This document shows, piece by piece, positions 9,208 through 24,200 of a stretch of 64,000 nt of DNA. The position numbers and the translations under genes were made by a program. The notes beneath the pieces were generated by a model. It did not search any database. It was not told the DNA's origin and was given only the letters and a program-made list of their open reading frames with translations. The stretch covers positions 2,325,001-2,389,000 of the forward strand of contig JAEMWC010000009.1 of the NCBI GenBank assembly GCA_016490735.1, in the 5' to 3' direction. How positions within the stretch are numbered: position 1 is the first letter of the stretch; every line of letters begins with the position of its first letter. Origin of the DNA: Pachyseris speciosa (lineage: Eukaryota > Cnidaria > Anthozoa > Scleractinia > Pachyseridae).

Positions 9208-12200
9208 ATGGCGAACCAAGTGGTAGCAGCGCTGTTTGTCTACAGTTTGAGTCTGTTTTATGGCCTTCTGGTGTGTTTAGCACTGTTATGGGACATCATT
9301 CGGAATTTTAGAATACCGACGAGGGCTAAGAAACGCGATACACGTAAGTTTAAATCTTTCATTTTTTCAAAGCTTATTGATTAGTTGCGCATATTGAATA
9401 AGCTTAAATTAAACGTAAGAAGTGGAGAGTTTAGCGAAACGTTCTCTTTGGTTTTAATTGACTCTAAAGACGATTGTTTGCACTGGTGAAGTCATAGAAT
9501 AACAAAAACTGACCCCTGACAAATACAAGGTGGTCTCCTCATCGCGGTCCATATGAGTCCTAACAAAAAGTATTTAGGTTGTGGCTATATGTAACTTGTT
9601 TGTGTCCTTTCAAAAAGCGAACGTTTTAGACCAAAGACTTTGCAATTGTACGATACAGTACCATATCGCATATTAAACTTCCAATTCCCTTATTAATAGA
9701 TCTCATTAATTCAGTTTTATTTTGTGGCATTAATATTCGTATTTCCCTCAATTATCCGAACTATTTAATCCAGTCCAGGCAAGTCTGGATAATTGAAGTT
9801 CAACTGTATTTCTGTAACAAATCTAAGGTTTTGCTGTTTACATAGATTACATGTTTGGTTTCATCCCAGGACAAACAAAAACAGTTTCTCCCCAGGACTA
9901 AAGTTCCCTTTAGTTATAAATAATGGTCCCTTACACCGGGATGAAACTTGTCCCTGGATGAGTTCAGTTATGTAAAACAGGCCCTAAATCAAGTGGAATT
10001 CTTGTTATCACTGTGTCAAGCAGCAGCTATCTCAGTTAGCTTACTCTCTTGTCAAAATTACAGAAACCGTCAAAGCTGACTCAATTTTTGGAGCAACAAA
10101 ATACCGTGGCAAGACTTCCACACAGCGACAGCGCCTTACATTAATTATGTAAAAACTATGCATTTCGTGTTTGCCATTTTTGGAACAGAATTAGTAGGGC
10201 AGTGATGCATGTATAATTAATGTGTAGAGCTGTGCAGACTTCTTATTAATATTGCAATGAGAAATACATTCATTGTGGGAATTATGCATGCCTATCAAAC
10301 TATTGTTTCCATGGAAAGACATTTGATTTGTAGCTCAAGTCATGAAGGCTGATCATTTTTCGTTTATATTGTTTAATATTAGCATTTGATGTGAATTTAA
10401 ACAATGCTGATGATCTTGTTTTGATACAGATCCCATTGCTTTTCTTATGTTGTTTTTATGCTAACTTAAGTCCACATTTGCATGAGAAAATACAGGGAAG
10501 TTTGTATCAAAAGAAGGTCACCACCAGCCTGTCTTTACTCAAAGGCCACAAAATTATCTTGGACAGAACAAAAAGAGAAATAAGACCACCCCTCCCCCCA
10601 TTTCAATGATGAAATGATGAATTCATGTTAAACCCAAAACATGCCATTTTTTCCATCATTGACATGGGGGGAGGAGTGGTCTTAATATTTCTTATTTGAA
10701 CTGTCCTGGGATGGTCTTAATTTCTCATTTGAATTGTCCAAGATTGCAGGTCACTGACATAGCCTATAAAATGCACTATTATTGCTTATTAAGTTTTGTA
10801 TAAATTATAACCAAAGTCAATTCACGTGCTCTGATTGGTCAATCAGCTATGGTTTATTGTACCAGTAAACTCATGGAAATTCCACACGTCTTCTGAATTA
10901 TTATATAAAAGCAATATACTACAAGTTTCTACGGTTTGTAGGCTGATAAACCACTTGGGATGTTGGAAGAACACTTGAAGAATTTGTAAATCACTTGGCT
11001 GCGGCTCGTGATTCACAAATTCTTTGATTGTTCTTCCAACATCCCACGTGGTTTATCAGCCTACAAACCATAGAAACTTGTGCTATGTTGCTTAATTGGT
11101 TTGAAAATCTCTCTAGCTATATCAGTTGTTAATTACTTCTTGTGACCTGCAGCTCCTTCCTGCCTGCTTGATCCTGAGCTTGGTGAACACAGTTTCCTAA
11201 GGACAGCATCAAATCTTAGGGTCCATTATGTTGCCAAGGGAGACACAGGGAAACCACTCATGCTGTGTGTGCATGGGTTCCCTGAGGTATGTTTCTGTGG
11301 TACATGTAAGAATTTCTTTTATGTGCACAATATTTAAAGCAAAAAAATAAAAATTTTATCGAAAAATAAAACTGCTCAAGCAGGGTTGTCAAAAAGCGCC
11401 AGCGACCGGCGATATCGCCGGCTACTTGAACGTTTTCGCCGACTGCAAATTGGCGGAGATAAGTGCCAAATAAAAGTGATCGATCACAATAACGTTTTAA
11501 AGAAAAAAAACAAACAAAGAAAGAAAGAAAAGAAAAGAAAAAGAAAGTAGGTTAAAAATACTCTTTGGCTTCATTCATGAATTTCAATGTATTTTGAAAA
11601 CTATGAGCGATTAAACTGTTCGCTGGATTGTTTCTCGTGTGCTGCTTGGTTTACTTTTATTTTCGCCTTTTGTTTTGAAATTTGCACAGGTCTGTCACTT
11701 TATCTTATTCCAGAATAAAGCAATCAATAAACCAATCAATTTGTGATTGAACTTATCGGATGTCGTCGCTTAAATTAACAAGAACCTGTTTGTAATTTTA
11801 TTTTTGAAAGATGATAGCTCAGGGCTTGAGACTAACTTTTCAGCTTACTAGCCCAGTGGCTAGTGAGAGGTTTGATTCACTAGCCAAAACAAATTTTGCA
11901 CTAGCCAGACTTGTTTGCCAGACATTAATCCTGTGAAGCACTTTCAGGTACTTTCTTTTCCAACCACAATACTTATGTGCAACTTATCAGTGGTTTTAGA
12001 AATAAGTAGGTTTGACATTTGAAAGTTTTATAGTTCGTTTGTTGTTCACTGCATTAGTATTTAAAAAAAGAAAGAAAAAGTCAAGGGACTCCATTTTCTT
12101 TTGTGATACATTTGAAATTAATTTTCATTTGGTTTCCCTCTTGTTCTCCAGTGCTTTGAACTTTTCACTAGCCAAAATGGCTAGTGAAATGCAAAATCCA

Positions 12201-12228
12201 CTAGCCAAAACGAAATATTTACTAGTCT

Positions 12229-12262
<34 letters not shown>

Positions 12263-15200
12263 TAGCTGTAAAGATAAGATAAGACAAGTTTTACTCTTCA
12301 TTATGTCGATTCATTTAAAAAAAGAGAGAAAGGAAGCAACTATCAAAAATTGTCTGTTGTTCCTAGTTTATTTCAAATCTATTGATATTTAACGACTATC
12401 ATCGACATGCTGTTTGGTATTCTTTTTGTGAGTTCGTGTTTATCTGAGTTTAGATCGCGACACATCATGTAATCCCTTCTTGTGAGAAAAATAGTATCCA
12501 AATACTCGGTGTGAAACATAAATTGCCTGCAAATGAGTAACTCTCTAGGGACCAATCCATGCTACATGAAATTTCATTCATGCATGTGTGCCGATGTCGC
12601 AACCAAAAGTATTAGAACAGATATTTCCGTCTGTGTTGACGCGTACGCTTGCACAATTAACACGCAGTTGTGGAGAAACTGTACTGGAGAAACAAGTGTG
12701 TATCATTAATTTCTGCTTATCTTATTTTAAAGTCAATGACAGATTTTTTTAAATTAAAAATAAATTGTTAAGTATTGTCATCTTTATCAAAGTTTTCAGT
12801 CTGAGAAAAATATATAAAACAACTGATTAGTCATAGTACTAATAGTACTATTCAGAAAGTGAGACTTGCCAGAATTTCTCTGAGGAAAGGCAATTTTTGG
12901 TAATGTCAAATTGTCAAATTCATTTTGCTTCCGCGGGCTCTGCCCCTGTACCCCGCTGGGGGCCTTGGTGGCCCCCAGACCCTTGCCTTTGGGGACCTCC
13001 GGCCCCCAGTGCCGTCTACTTCTAAATTATCTCCGTCTACTTAAAATCTTATTGACAACCCTGCTCAAGACAATGGCATCAAAAATGGGTGTAGATGTAA
13101 TTATGCAAAAAACTTGGATTTTAAGGGAAAAAAAGCAATATACGCCCCTTTTGCGGAATATCCTTTAATTTGACTTTCCATCACAGCTTATTGTTTTGAA
13201 ACATCTTAAGGTGGCTGGTACCAGTTCTACTCGCGTGGAGAGTCTGGCCACTAGCGCGCGCGTCACACTCTACACGCGCGAGATTTGAAGAACGGGAAAA
13301 ACAAAAACAAAGATGGCGGCGCAAAGCTTTCTTCGAGCAAGGCTACGTTTGTCCTGCTCAAAACGAAATTCGTGTTTATCTGAGGCCGTATGTACTCCAT
13401 CAACTTAAATTAATTCAATTTACATAGGAAAATTTGCTTCCAGAGATTGATAATGCATATTAAAGTTCCAAAGAGAAAATTTCCACCTCTACTGCGATTG
13501 ATCGTGTCGGGAACTGGGAGGATGAGGAGCCGGAAAGTAATTATAAAACTGCAAAAGTGGGATAGCACTTCAATTTTACTTACAGGTAATACAGCTCAAC
13601 ATTCTATCATTACTATGTCTCACCACCTCCTGTTGTTTGTCGTGAATCACATCTGCACTTGTGTCAGAATTGCATGCAGTTGACATGTGTTCTGTGAGCA
13701 ATTTAGTCAATTCCACACTTTCGCTTGGTGTTATTTAACATAAATATGCTTAGTCATGCCACAAGTTGTGGAGAAATTCTTTTAAGTGAGCCCAAACGTT
13801 TGGCCAAACAGTAAAAGACAACAACTGTGGACTATTAAAATCCACCGTACTGAAATCAACTCGGCGCGTGGACTGCTAACAGAGCTATGGTTGGTGCCCG
13901 CGCGTGTACGCGTAATGGCTAGCGGCAGTCAGTAAAACGCATGAGCAAATGTCGATCTTTTAGAATCCAGATTTTGAAATGCGTGAAAACACGCATGGAA
14001 ATTGCTCAACTCATGCAGGTTTTTGCGAAAAAACTAGCCCGGTGATCCCCTTTTTTTATTGTTTTAATATTTTTGTCTTGTAAAGAGGAAACATCACACA
14101 AAATTCAAGAAAATTCTATCAGAGAAATTTTACACTACTCATAAATTGCCTTTTCTTGCGTTTATAAAATATCCGCTTGATAAAAAATTTTTAAAAACAT
14201 TTTGCAGTTTCCTTTTCAAATGACAAAAGTAATCACGTGAAAAAAGTAGGGGTCACCGAGTTAGTTTTCAAATTATAAGTGCCAGAAGCTTAAATGCAGC
14301 TCTGAGTAACCTTCAAGTACCGTTGCCATGGTTACATCTGATGACGTAATAATGGTTATTTTCGGTCAACGACTAAATGTATAATTTAATCTTGCGAAAG
14401 TTTCCTTACGGCCTCGGTTTGCCTTTGTGTTCTTTTCTCTCAAAGTTTACGTCGTGAAAAAGCTGAAAACTGGTACCAGCCACCTTAATTGTGTACCTTA
14501 TCATCGTGGACTTACGTAATCACCTGCAATGTTTTAATGTCAAATCCAATGCCACAATTTTGGTTTTATGTTGGAAGTTATATATACATAGTACATACAT
14601 AACCTTTATTAAAGTGTCTGTGTGTTCTAGTGCCCATTGGTGCTAATTGCGGACACAGTTTAAAAGTGACTAACTACTTAACACATACAAGGAACACTAT
14701 AAAAATGCTAGTAGACAAAAAAATATATATATATATATATATAACTACATAAAAGGATACTTCACAAATTAATGTGATCAAGTAAGCTGAAGCCACTCTT
14801 TGGGCACTAAGGCCACAAGGTAGTGGGCATTACCCCTTAAATCTACCAAAGCAAAGATTGAGCCCAAGCATTAGCAGCCATGGACAGCTGTTTCGGCCTT
14901 GTTAGGCCTCATCAGCATGGCATAGCTAATGCTCAGGCTCAAGTACCAACATATCAATAAAACAAGCAGTGAAAAATAATGTGGCTTCAGCTTACTTGAT
15001 CGCATTAATTTGTGAAGTATCCTTGTCACTCCAGCCACATCCCACAAGCTTTACGTTTTAACTACATAAAAGGTTTAGTCAACCCATGAGTTGTTTTTTA
15101 GTTAAGCACAGTCATGTATTTTAGTGGTATAGCAGAATATTTTGTTAAGAATTTCATTTCATTGGATTGTTACTTGCTGTTAATTAGATTTAGTATTTCT

Positions 15201-18200
15201 TCTTACCGGTAATTAGGTTAATTTTTGTCAGTCATTTATAAATAAAATTGTGGTTGTTCCTCTTTTTTTTTCCCTTTGTAGTTCTGGTATAGCTGGCGAT
15301 ATCAGTTGAAAGCTTTCAGTAATGACTTCAGGGTGGTTGCCGTTGATTTGAGGTACTATGATATGAGGCATGGCTAGTTAAAACTAATGAGGCTTTCCAA
15401 GGGGTAGAGGCAACAAGCGACATGGCTTCGAAAACAAGTGACAATCTTCTGCCAAAACACTGACAACCGACAGAAATTGGCAGAAAACGTGCAACAGTTT
15501 GTGACAGCGGACAATTCACTTTCCATTCCTCTTTGATTTCTTTGCAACAGTAACATTTGTCCCTAACAAAACAAGTGACAGACAGAGTCATAAATGAGGG
15601 ACAAAGCGACAGCGTACCACCCCTTGGAAGGGCTCATGAATGTAGGTTGCAGATGGCAGTCATTAATAGATTAATAGCTGGCACTTGGATGCCATGGTCA
15701 GCAGCTGCATATATGTTGTAAAGAGGTTAAATTTAATTTCAGGTTACTTTTTATTTAACCTAGGTCAAAGTGAAATTCCTTTCTCTAATCATTAATAAAT
15801 TGGCTGGGTTGGAAGACATTAGGTTTAGGAAGGAGATTTCTCATTAGTAAAGGCATGTCAAATGTTCCAAAAAATTCCTGCAAAGAATTCATTTCTGTGG
15901 TTCCATTGCTGGCTTTGTTGCCAAAGGATTTGTTGTGGTTTGTTGGTGAAAATTGGTTTGCTGTCAGTGAAAAGTCAGGGAATTTTTTCTATCCCTATAG
16001 ATGAGTTGCAACCCTGCAGTCGCCAGTACTGGTATGACACAAAGAAAGCATTTTAGAATGGAACACACTTAACTTTTGTGTTGGCAGTTAACACCCTCTC
16101 TTTAGCCAAACAGTAACACTATAATCCCTAAATAGTGCTTACCTGTGTATATTCTGTAAAATTTTATAACCGACCCTCATTAGTAACTTCATTGTGGTAG
16201 TGGCCTGTCAACTCGAAAGCTCTGCTCCTTTGGCCACTATGCACTATTCGAAATCAATGCCTAAATAAATGTACATGACTGTAAGCTAGCTTTGTTTCTC
16301 TTTTTTACTTTTTTTCTATTCTAACTTGTGCACTAGTATTATGATTGAATGAGTGTGAATAAACTTAAACTAAACTGAAACCGAATCACAAAAGCTTGTG
16401 TTACGTGTACATAGTAGTCACTTGCATTGTATGTTGCTCTAGGGGGTTTGGAGAAAGTGATCACCCTGTTGAACGAAGCCAGTACAAGCTTTCTTTACTG
16501 GTGAAGGATATCAAGGAAATTGTAAGTAGACATTTCTTCTCCGGCACATCATTCAGCAGTCTGTAAAAGCAAACTTAACAAAAGCAGTTCACACTTTAGG
16601 TATCATGGTGTGGACAGTTGTCACACTCCCACCCAATTCTGGTTGGGTGTCCTGTGTGATTTAAGCCACAGCCAGGTTAGCTCAGTGGGTGGGAGCTCTG
16701 GACTGCTGAGCAGAGGGTTGTGGGCACATACCAGTCAGGCCAGTCCACAAACCATGAACCTTCGGCCTCATCTCCTTCTTCCTCATGTTCAAAAGCTTAA
16801 AAGGGGGTTTAAAAGAACACAGTTGGCAAAGCGTAGCAAATGAAGTTGCCATTGTTGTGACTTTTCCTGGCACATCTAAAAGGAATTTGTGGAGGCTAAG
16901 CAATGGATTGACACATTTTTGTGGGAAAGTGTCAGTTTTTTACTCCCAAGCTGAGTGGACAAGTTCCTATGGGAATCCTGTGGTAGACTTGCATCCCTCA
17001 AGGTGGAAGTCTTCACCTGGCTAGCCTGTGGTGAACTAGCAACTCATCCTTTGTGGGATTAGTAATTTTGTTCTTAAAAGTCACTTCTTGGTGCAGGCTT
17101 GTCAATACTTTATCAGGTAGGATTTGCAATTTCTATCGTGTGATAGCTGATTCGCATAGAAATTGAGAGCAAATAATCTAATTGTTACAGTATGAATTTA
17201 CTTGTCATTCAAAGTATTAACATCAAGTAAATCATCTAAATCCTCCTCGTAGACACTTTGAAAATGTGAAGAAACGCCCTCCATTTTGTTGACAGTCACT
17301 ACTCACTATCTATCACAGTGGTATAGAGTAGCACAAGCAATCAGCGAATGACATTTGTGATAGAATGCTAGTAGATTTATACTAAGGTGGTGTAGTCCAT
17401 GTAATGTTCTTCTGTCAGAGTACCCAGAATGCTACTTAGAATTTCTGCATGAAATCTTCAGTCCCCAGCCCTTGACGACTACCCTGTGTTGCATATCTTT
17501 TTATGAACTAGATGGCATCCTGTCCAGGAGAGGGTTGGGGAATCCATAATATTCTTGATGACTTTGCCACTTCCTCTCATTTTCCCGGAAGCATTTTGTG
17601 CATGAGAAGATGTAAGAAATGATGACTTTCAGACCTTGGATTTGGAAACAGCAGAGCTCTTATATGATGGTGCCCCTTCAACTCATTTAACCCCCTATAC
17701 CACTCCATTTAAACCTCAAGAGGCCTTTAAGTAATTAATATTAATATCTTTATTTACAGGTAGAGGCTCTGGGATACAGCTCTTGTACTCTGCTATGTCA
17801 TGACTGGGGTGGAATTCTGGGATGGTAAGTCTAGAAACGTGAACCATAATTAGAAGATAATCATACAGAATTCTTGAAGACAAACCAATCAAAATCACAG
17901 TTATCTTTAAGCAGCTGTCATTATTGCAATGAGCCACTTCTAGTAATACCCATTATTTTTTCTCGCCATCTTGTCTGTCAGTCGGCCCATGCCTACTCAG
18001 CCAGGGTGACTGGGCTTGAGTGCATGACCTTCAGATCACAATGCTCATGTTCTGCTTCTCATCAATTGCACTACCAAGACATCAGTTGCTTCAGCCAGAG
18101 CATTTTGTCATTATAGTTAATGGCAGTAACTGAGTCACGCATCGTCATGCAATTCAGGGGTGGATCAAAGAGGGGGCCAATTAAAACCGCCTGATGTACA

Positions 18201-21200
18201 ATACCACTTAAAAGTTGGTTGGTTACAGAAACTTTTTTAAAAACTACACAAAATGATTTGTTAAAGGGTCAGTCAGTCACGAATTGCAAATTAAAGCCTT
18301 TGCAAAAGAAATGTTTAGTTGGAATTGATTTACTCCTGCTAATGTTTATCTTATAACAGAGGAATTTATTTGAGAGAGTTTGCATTCTTTAGACTGGTTT
18401 TCAGAACACTTAAAGATTTCGAATCTGATTTTTTTTTTTGACAAATTCTGGAAAATCTGGCTCGGTTGGTCATAAAGGCCACTTTCAAATTTGTCGTAGT
18501 AAGTTTCTTGTTTATTATGATAAGATGGTGAGGAGACCTCCAGAATTAAACAACAAGGGTTTTACAAGGGAGGCTCATCTTGCAAACAGTGCATTGACAT
18601 AAAAAAAGGCAAGGTTGTTTATACAGTGGGGAACATATTTTAAGAACCATATATACATGTTCCCAGCTGCCCTTTAACCAGTCTTGTTTTAAATTTCAGA
18701 GAGGTGGGTTGCATCCAAAAATCCTTTCTTGGAAAGATTAGGGATTTTTTTGTAGCAATTCACTCAGACACTGATTATCTGAATATAATGCTTTCTCAGT
18801 ATTTTCCCTGAGTTATTGGTAGTCCCTTAATTGATGAGTTCAAAATAATATGCTTTAAAATTTTACAGGTCTGTGGCACACATTTATCCTGAAGTCGTTG
18901 ATAAGCTGATATGTTGCAACAGTCCTCATCCAAAGTGAGTGAGCATTCTTTGTGCATGTGTTCTTGTTCCCCCTTAACTACTCCCCCAAAACATAAATTA
19001 AATCTCTTTTTAGACAGTTGATAGAAAACTTTTAGAAAAAAATTAACCAGTTAAAAATAAAATCACCTAGTTAGAAAATAAACTGACCTGTGAAAGAAGT
19101 AAAATAAGCTGAAAGTAAATATTAACTACTTACATAATATACATTTTTTCTTACATATTTTTATTTACTTATATTACATTATTTCCTTTTTTATGTCATG
19201 ACTCCCAATTGGCCATGTTCTAAATGAGTAAGGGCCTGGGAACGAATCCAACTTTCATTGAAAATCAATGAAATTGAACTAAATCGATTCTCACATGAAA
19301 GAGTATCTCAAAATAAGCAGTGTCAGCAAGTTTGAGTACATTCGGTTGAAAAGCCACCAGATAACATGCTTTTAAAACTTAAAAAAATCCCATACAAATG
19401 TCTCTATTTCGGAAAGTGTGTCCCTCCAAACCATACAAAGTCTCTAATTTTCACAATTTTCAAAATCATTTTTCTCAGCTCCAATATTCAACTGAACAGC
19501 GTCAAAGTTGGTTAGGTGACCATTTTGAGATGCTCTTTCATGCAGTGGAATCAATTTTTTCCAATCAATAAATTTGAAAACCTCATTCCCAGACCCTTAC
19601 ATCTTTTAGAACTTGGCCAATAAAGTTCATTAGATTAAATAAAAAAATAACAGATTTTAATTTCTTGGTTTGATCCCTAAGGTGCTTCAGAAAGTGTATG
19701 AGGTCTTCAAGAAAGCAATTCTTTGCTTCCTGGGTAGGTTAAACTGATTCAAGTGAAAGAAGTTACTGATCACTTGTATGCTAATTGATATCTGCAGTAC
19801 AGAAGAAACGACAGAGAATCAAAGAAAATATAGGTGTTGTATTTTCGCAATTCCGAGCTTAGAATGTTTTTGTTTGTTTGTTTGTGTTTGGTTAATATAT
19901 TAAGAACATCACAGTGCAATTTAATTTTCATTAACACTAATGTCAATGAAAATAATTATTTTGTTCATGTTTCATAAGTTTTAAAGATGGAAAACAGTAA
20001 AACACACTCACTCTGGCTTTTATCAAGGTCTCGCTTTACATCATATATCTATTGTAAATTTATGTGGCTTTTTATTTAACCCTTTGGTTCCTGAACATTT
20101 TGCCAAAAAACACCATTTGAAGCTCGTCGAGCCGATGTCTGGTCAGGATCTAACCAAAAAGAACCAAAACTCTGTTTCCTTGTCGAGCTCCTCACGCCCT
20201 TCTGTTCCTGATGCTTAATATTAGCTTTCCAAGTTCGGGCATGCACAGAAAACAAAATTTCGAGATGGGTTTGAAAGTTTCACTGCCCCCTCACCTTCTA
20301 CCTTTCACTTTCTCTACTCCCCTTTTCTTTCGCATTTCTTGCCTCACTTTCTTTCTCTCTTGCTGGGCATTTTCTGGGCTTCCTTTCAGTGGAAAAAGAT
20401 TTGGGGAAAACTTTTAGGATCATAGGAATAGATGGAAGCAAGTTCAGGTGGGTAGTGGAACAACATTTTTTCAAATGTTCGGGTTCAACATCACTTGGCT
20501 TTTTTACATTTTCTCCAGCCTGTTTGACAGAATCATGCTCATTTGGATATGGTTTGAAAGATCTCTTCTCCCTACACATGTTACATGTTAAAGTTGTCTA
20601 TGAGCATTAAAACTAATGACATCACAAGTAGTACAAGGGAACGTGGCTCTGTGCGGGTGGTTTTGGCTGGTGGAGGAACCAGAGGGTTAACTTTGAATGA
20701 CATGTTTTATAATTTCATTCCTTGCCAAGGATCACACTATGTCTTGTTATTTTTCTCTGGATTACACGCTCAGATACACTTGATTCATCATAACTTTATT
20801 CCATCCAGTTTTACAATTTATTGTTTGTTTCCTCTGCGGCAATTCCTCTTCTTTTTTTCTTCCAGTACATGTTCTTCTTTCAGTTGCCATATCTTCCAGA
20901 GTTCATTATTGAGATGAATGACTACCACATGTTGGACCCTGCTTACAAGGTATTGATTAGCGAAGATAATCCAGGCATGGATTTTCGAAACATTGTTACG
21001 TTTGGTGGAAATTTACCTTAAAATAGTAGCTCAAATTTATTGGCAGTTACACTTTAAGTGAACAGAATCTTGACTAGAGTATTAATAAATATAATAATAA
21101 TCATCATCATCATCATTGATCATCATGATATTTACCCAGAAAGCTCCACTCACTGAAGTGGTTTTCACTGGGCTTCTGATGGGTCACGGAAAAAAAGTTA

Positions 21201-24200
21201 GGACCCAACATTGAAAAGGGTAGAGTGGGAGGAGCAAGAGTAAGGCAAAATGTGTTTCAAGGATTGTAGGTTCAATTTCAGTCTTGTTGGTGGCCTGTGG
21301 CCCTCTCAACATGGGCATTTAGAATATTTTACCATTTTTATGCTTGCCCACTCTTATTTATAATAATTGTTGTGCCTTTATTTTAATTAGAGTGTTAAGA
21401 ATTTCACAAATGAAGATGTGGAAGCCTACAAGTATGCTTTGAGTCAATCTGGGTTGAGTGGACCCTTGTACTATTACAAGAATTCGTTATTGTTTGGGAA
21501 TGACCTGCCTCAGAGCCGTTTCCTCACAAAGATAAAGGCCCCAACTCTTATTGTGTGGGTAAGTGTTGTTTGTTTTACTCTAAAAGTGGCAATAGTTAAG
21601 AGAAACATCACTCCAAACAATCTTTATTAAAATTTTGCTTACTGAATGCAGTAAACATGTGCCTTATTATAAGAACAAGTGCATTAAGAACATCAAGCTG
21701 AAAGTTGGCCAATAAAGCACCATATATATCAGGGGTACCCAACGACAAGTATCGGTGGATATCTGTTTGGTGGAGTGTAATTCGCCTTGGGTTTTCAGTG
21801 TCAACTAAAAAAGTGCACTTGGATTTGTGTAACTAAAACGTCGCTTAAAAAATTTTCAATTGGGAAATCATAGCCCCTAAGGTTTTCGGAAAGGGCATAA
21901 TTGCTGTTTTTGTCAGTCAAAAACGCCAGCTAGCATTTTTCGGAAAGAAAATAGTTCCCTAGAAAGTTCATGGAAAGTTCATTACAGCTAACATTTTCTC
22001 AAAGGAAGATTTTGTTCCCTAACATTTTCAGGCAATTAAAATTTCAGCTAGGGAATCCAAACAGATGAACTTCTTCTAACTTATGAAAACATCACTTCAA
22101 ACACCATAAGGTCCTTAAAAATGCCTTTCCACAGCATTTGCTTGATTTGGCTCATTGGGTGCCCCTGATATGTGAGCACCAATTCAGCCTGATTAAAAGA
22201 AAACATGTTCTCATATAAAAAGAAGGGTGCCAGAATAATACCACAGTACAGTGACTCATATTAAGCTACTATGATGTGCTGGACCTCATAATTAACCTCT
22301 AAGAGCCATACAGTTCCTGACAGGAAGGATGGGACTATGGGACTGACTTAACAGTTGACATGATTTTGCTAACAGTTACCTTGGTGTCTTATTGTAAGTG
22401 CTTTTTGGCTTTAGGGGAGCATGCTGAGTTGCAGTTGGAAGGATATAAATAATGATCTGAATTCACAACATTTTTTAAATTTAAAAACACTTTTCAACAC
22501 ACATGGTCAGTGATAGGGCCTCTCACATTTTTAAACACGTACAAAATTCTCAGCAATTCTGCACTTTATGCTAAATGACTGTTTTAGTATCTTAGATCAT
22601 GCTTCCACCACCTTCCAGCTTAAAGTAAAAGAAGCTTTTATTCATATTCAATGGGAGAAACCTACCGTAAATCATCAACTTTATCATGTTAATTTAAAAC
22701 TTTCTTTGTAATGTTACACATTGTCATGTTTCCTTTTGTTCTTATAGCTAATTAGCATTTTGCGTACACCATATATCCAACTCTGTACTTTGTAATTTAA
22801 ACTGAAGATGACGGATGTTTCTTTTGAAACATGTTATTAAATTTAAAAAATGTTGTGAATTTCCTTAAAAATATATAAATAATGTCATTTCCTGGTACTG
22901 TAATCATTACATTAGAGCACACATACAGCGGGATACCTGAAGAAAAAAATAGATAAGCTGATGCGGTCCTTCTTGCCAGTTAGTGTTATTCAGTAGTAGT
23001 ATTTATTTATTTTTTATTTGAAATAATTTTTTTTAATTTAAGTAATAGTGATTACCTAATAACCACCCTTCACTAGTAACTGCACTGTGGTAGTGGCCAA
23101 CTAGAAAGCTATGCTTCTTTGGCCATTACGCGCTATTCCAAATTAATGCCTAATGTACATGTAAGCTAGCTTTGTTTCTCTTTTACTTTTTTCTATTCTT
23201 GTACGCTAAAATTATGTTTGAATAAGTGTGAATAATCTGAAACTGAAACTGAATAAATCATTGTTTGTTGATTAAACCTCTAGTAATGTATAATGTATAG
23301 TATTTCTGAAACAAACTTACAGAACATTTTCAGGCTAATTTCTCACTAAGCACCCGGTAAATAAAAACTTGATCAGCCTGAACCCAGAAATCATGGGTTC
23401 TTCAGGGCTGCCGTTAAGGGCAGGACCTGAGGATTTTCCTTGGCCAATTCTGATAATTCTGGACTAGATCCCTGGCTACTTTCATAGAAAAACAGCATAT
23501 TGACTATACGGCAAGAGCAGGATTCCCTGGTTACTTTTTGCACATCCCAGGTGCCTCAGTACAAAAATTAGTGACAGCCCTGTTCTTATATGCGGGTGTT
23601 TACTGTTTCAATACTCATTCTACAAACTCAAGTGCAAATGGACATATGTACACAACTTAATTAAATAAAAGATTTCTTTATCCATATCCAGTACCACAAA
23701 AATGGAAGTGAATTATAACAAGGGAGGGCAAATTGAGGGTGTGGTTTCTTGGAAGTGTTGACATGGGTATGGGGCTTGTGAGGTCTTTCACCAATCTCAC
23801 ATTCCATTTTTATGATACGTTTGTATTTTTCATACTATTTCATGGGACATTCAGCAGTGACAATTTTTTCTACAATTTGTTGACTCAAACATGTGCAGTG
23901 ATGTGGGTTGGAATATGTTCATTGACAAGGGATCCTGTTTTACCTTTAGGGAACTGGAGATAAAGTGCTCAACGTAGAAACCTTGAATGGAACAGAAGAA
24001 TATGTCCAAGATTTTACAATTGCGTAAGGATTTTAGTTTGTCGTTAACTCTACAAATCTATGCACCATTCTGTTCGTTTCTCTGTTTTTTTCCTACCCCT
24101 TTCTCTCTGCCCCCGTCCTTGCTCAACCTACTTGCTTCCCTATTTCCCTTTTCCCTATCCCTCCCCTCCCTCCTCCATCCAGCACTCTTTTTTCACCCTC

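Noticed and set aside
22805..22835. Third hammerhead (CTGAAGATGACGG...GAAACATG)
   Set aside because: The core lacks the CTGANGA order and no stem II/III pairing could be found.
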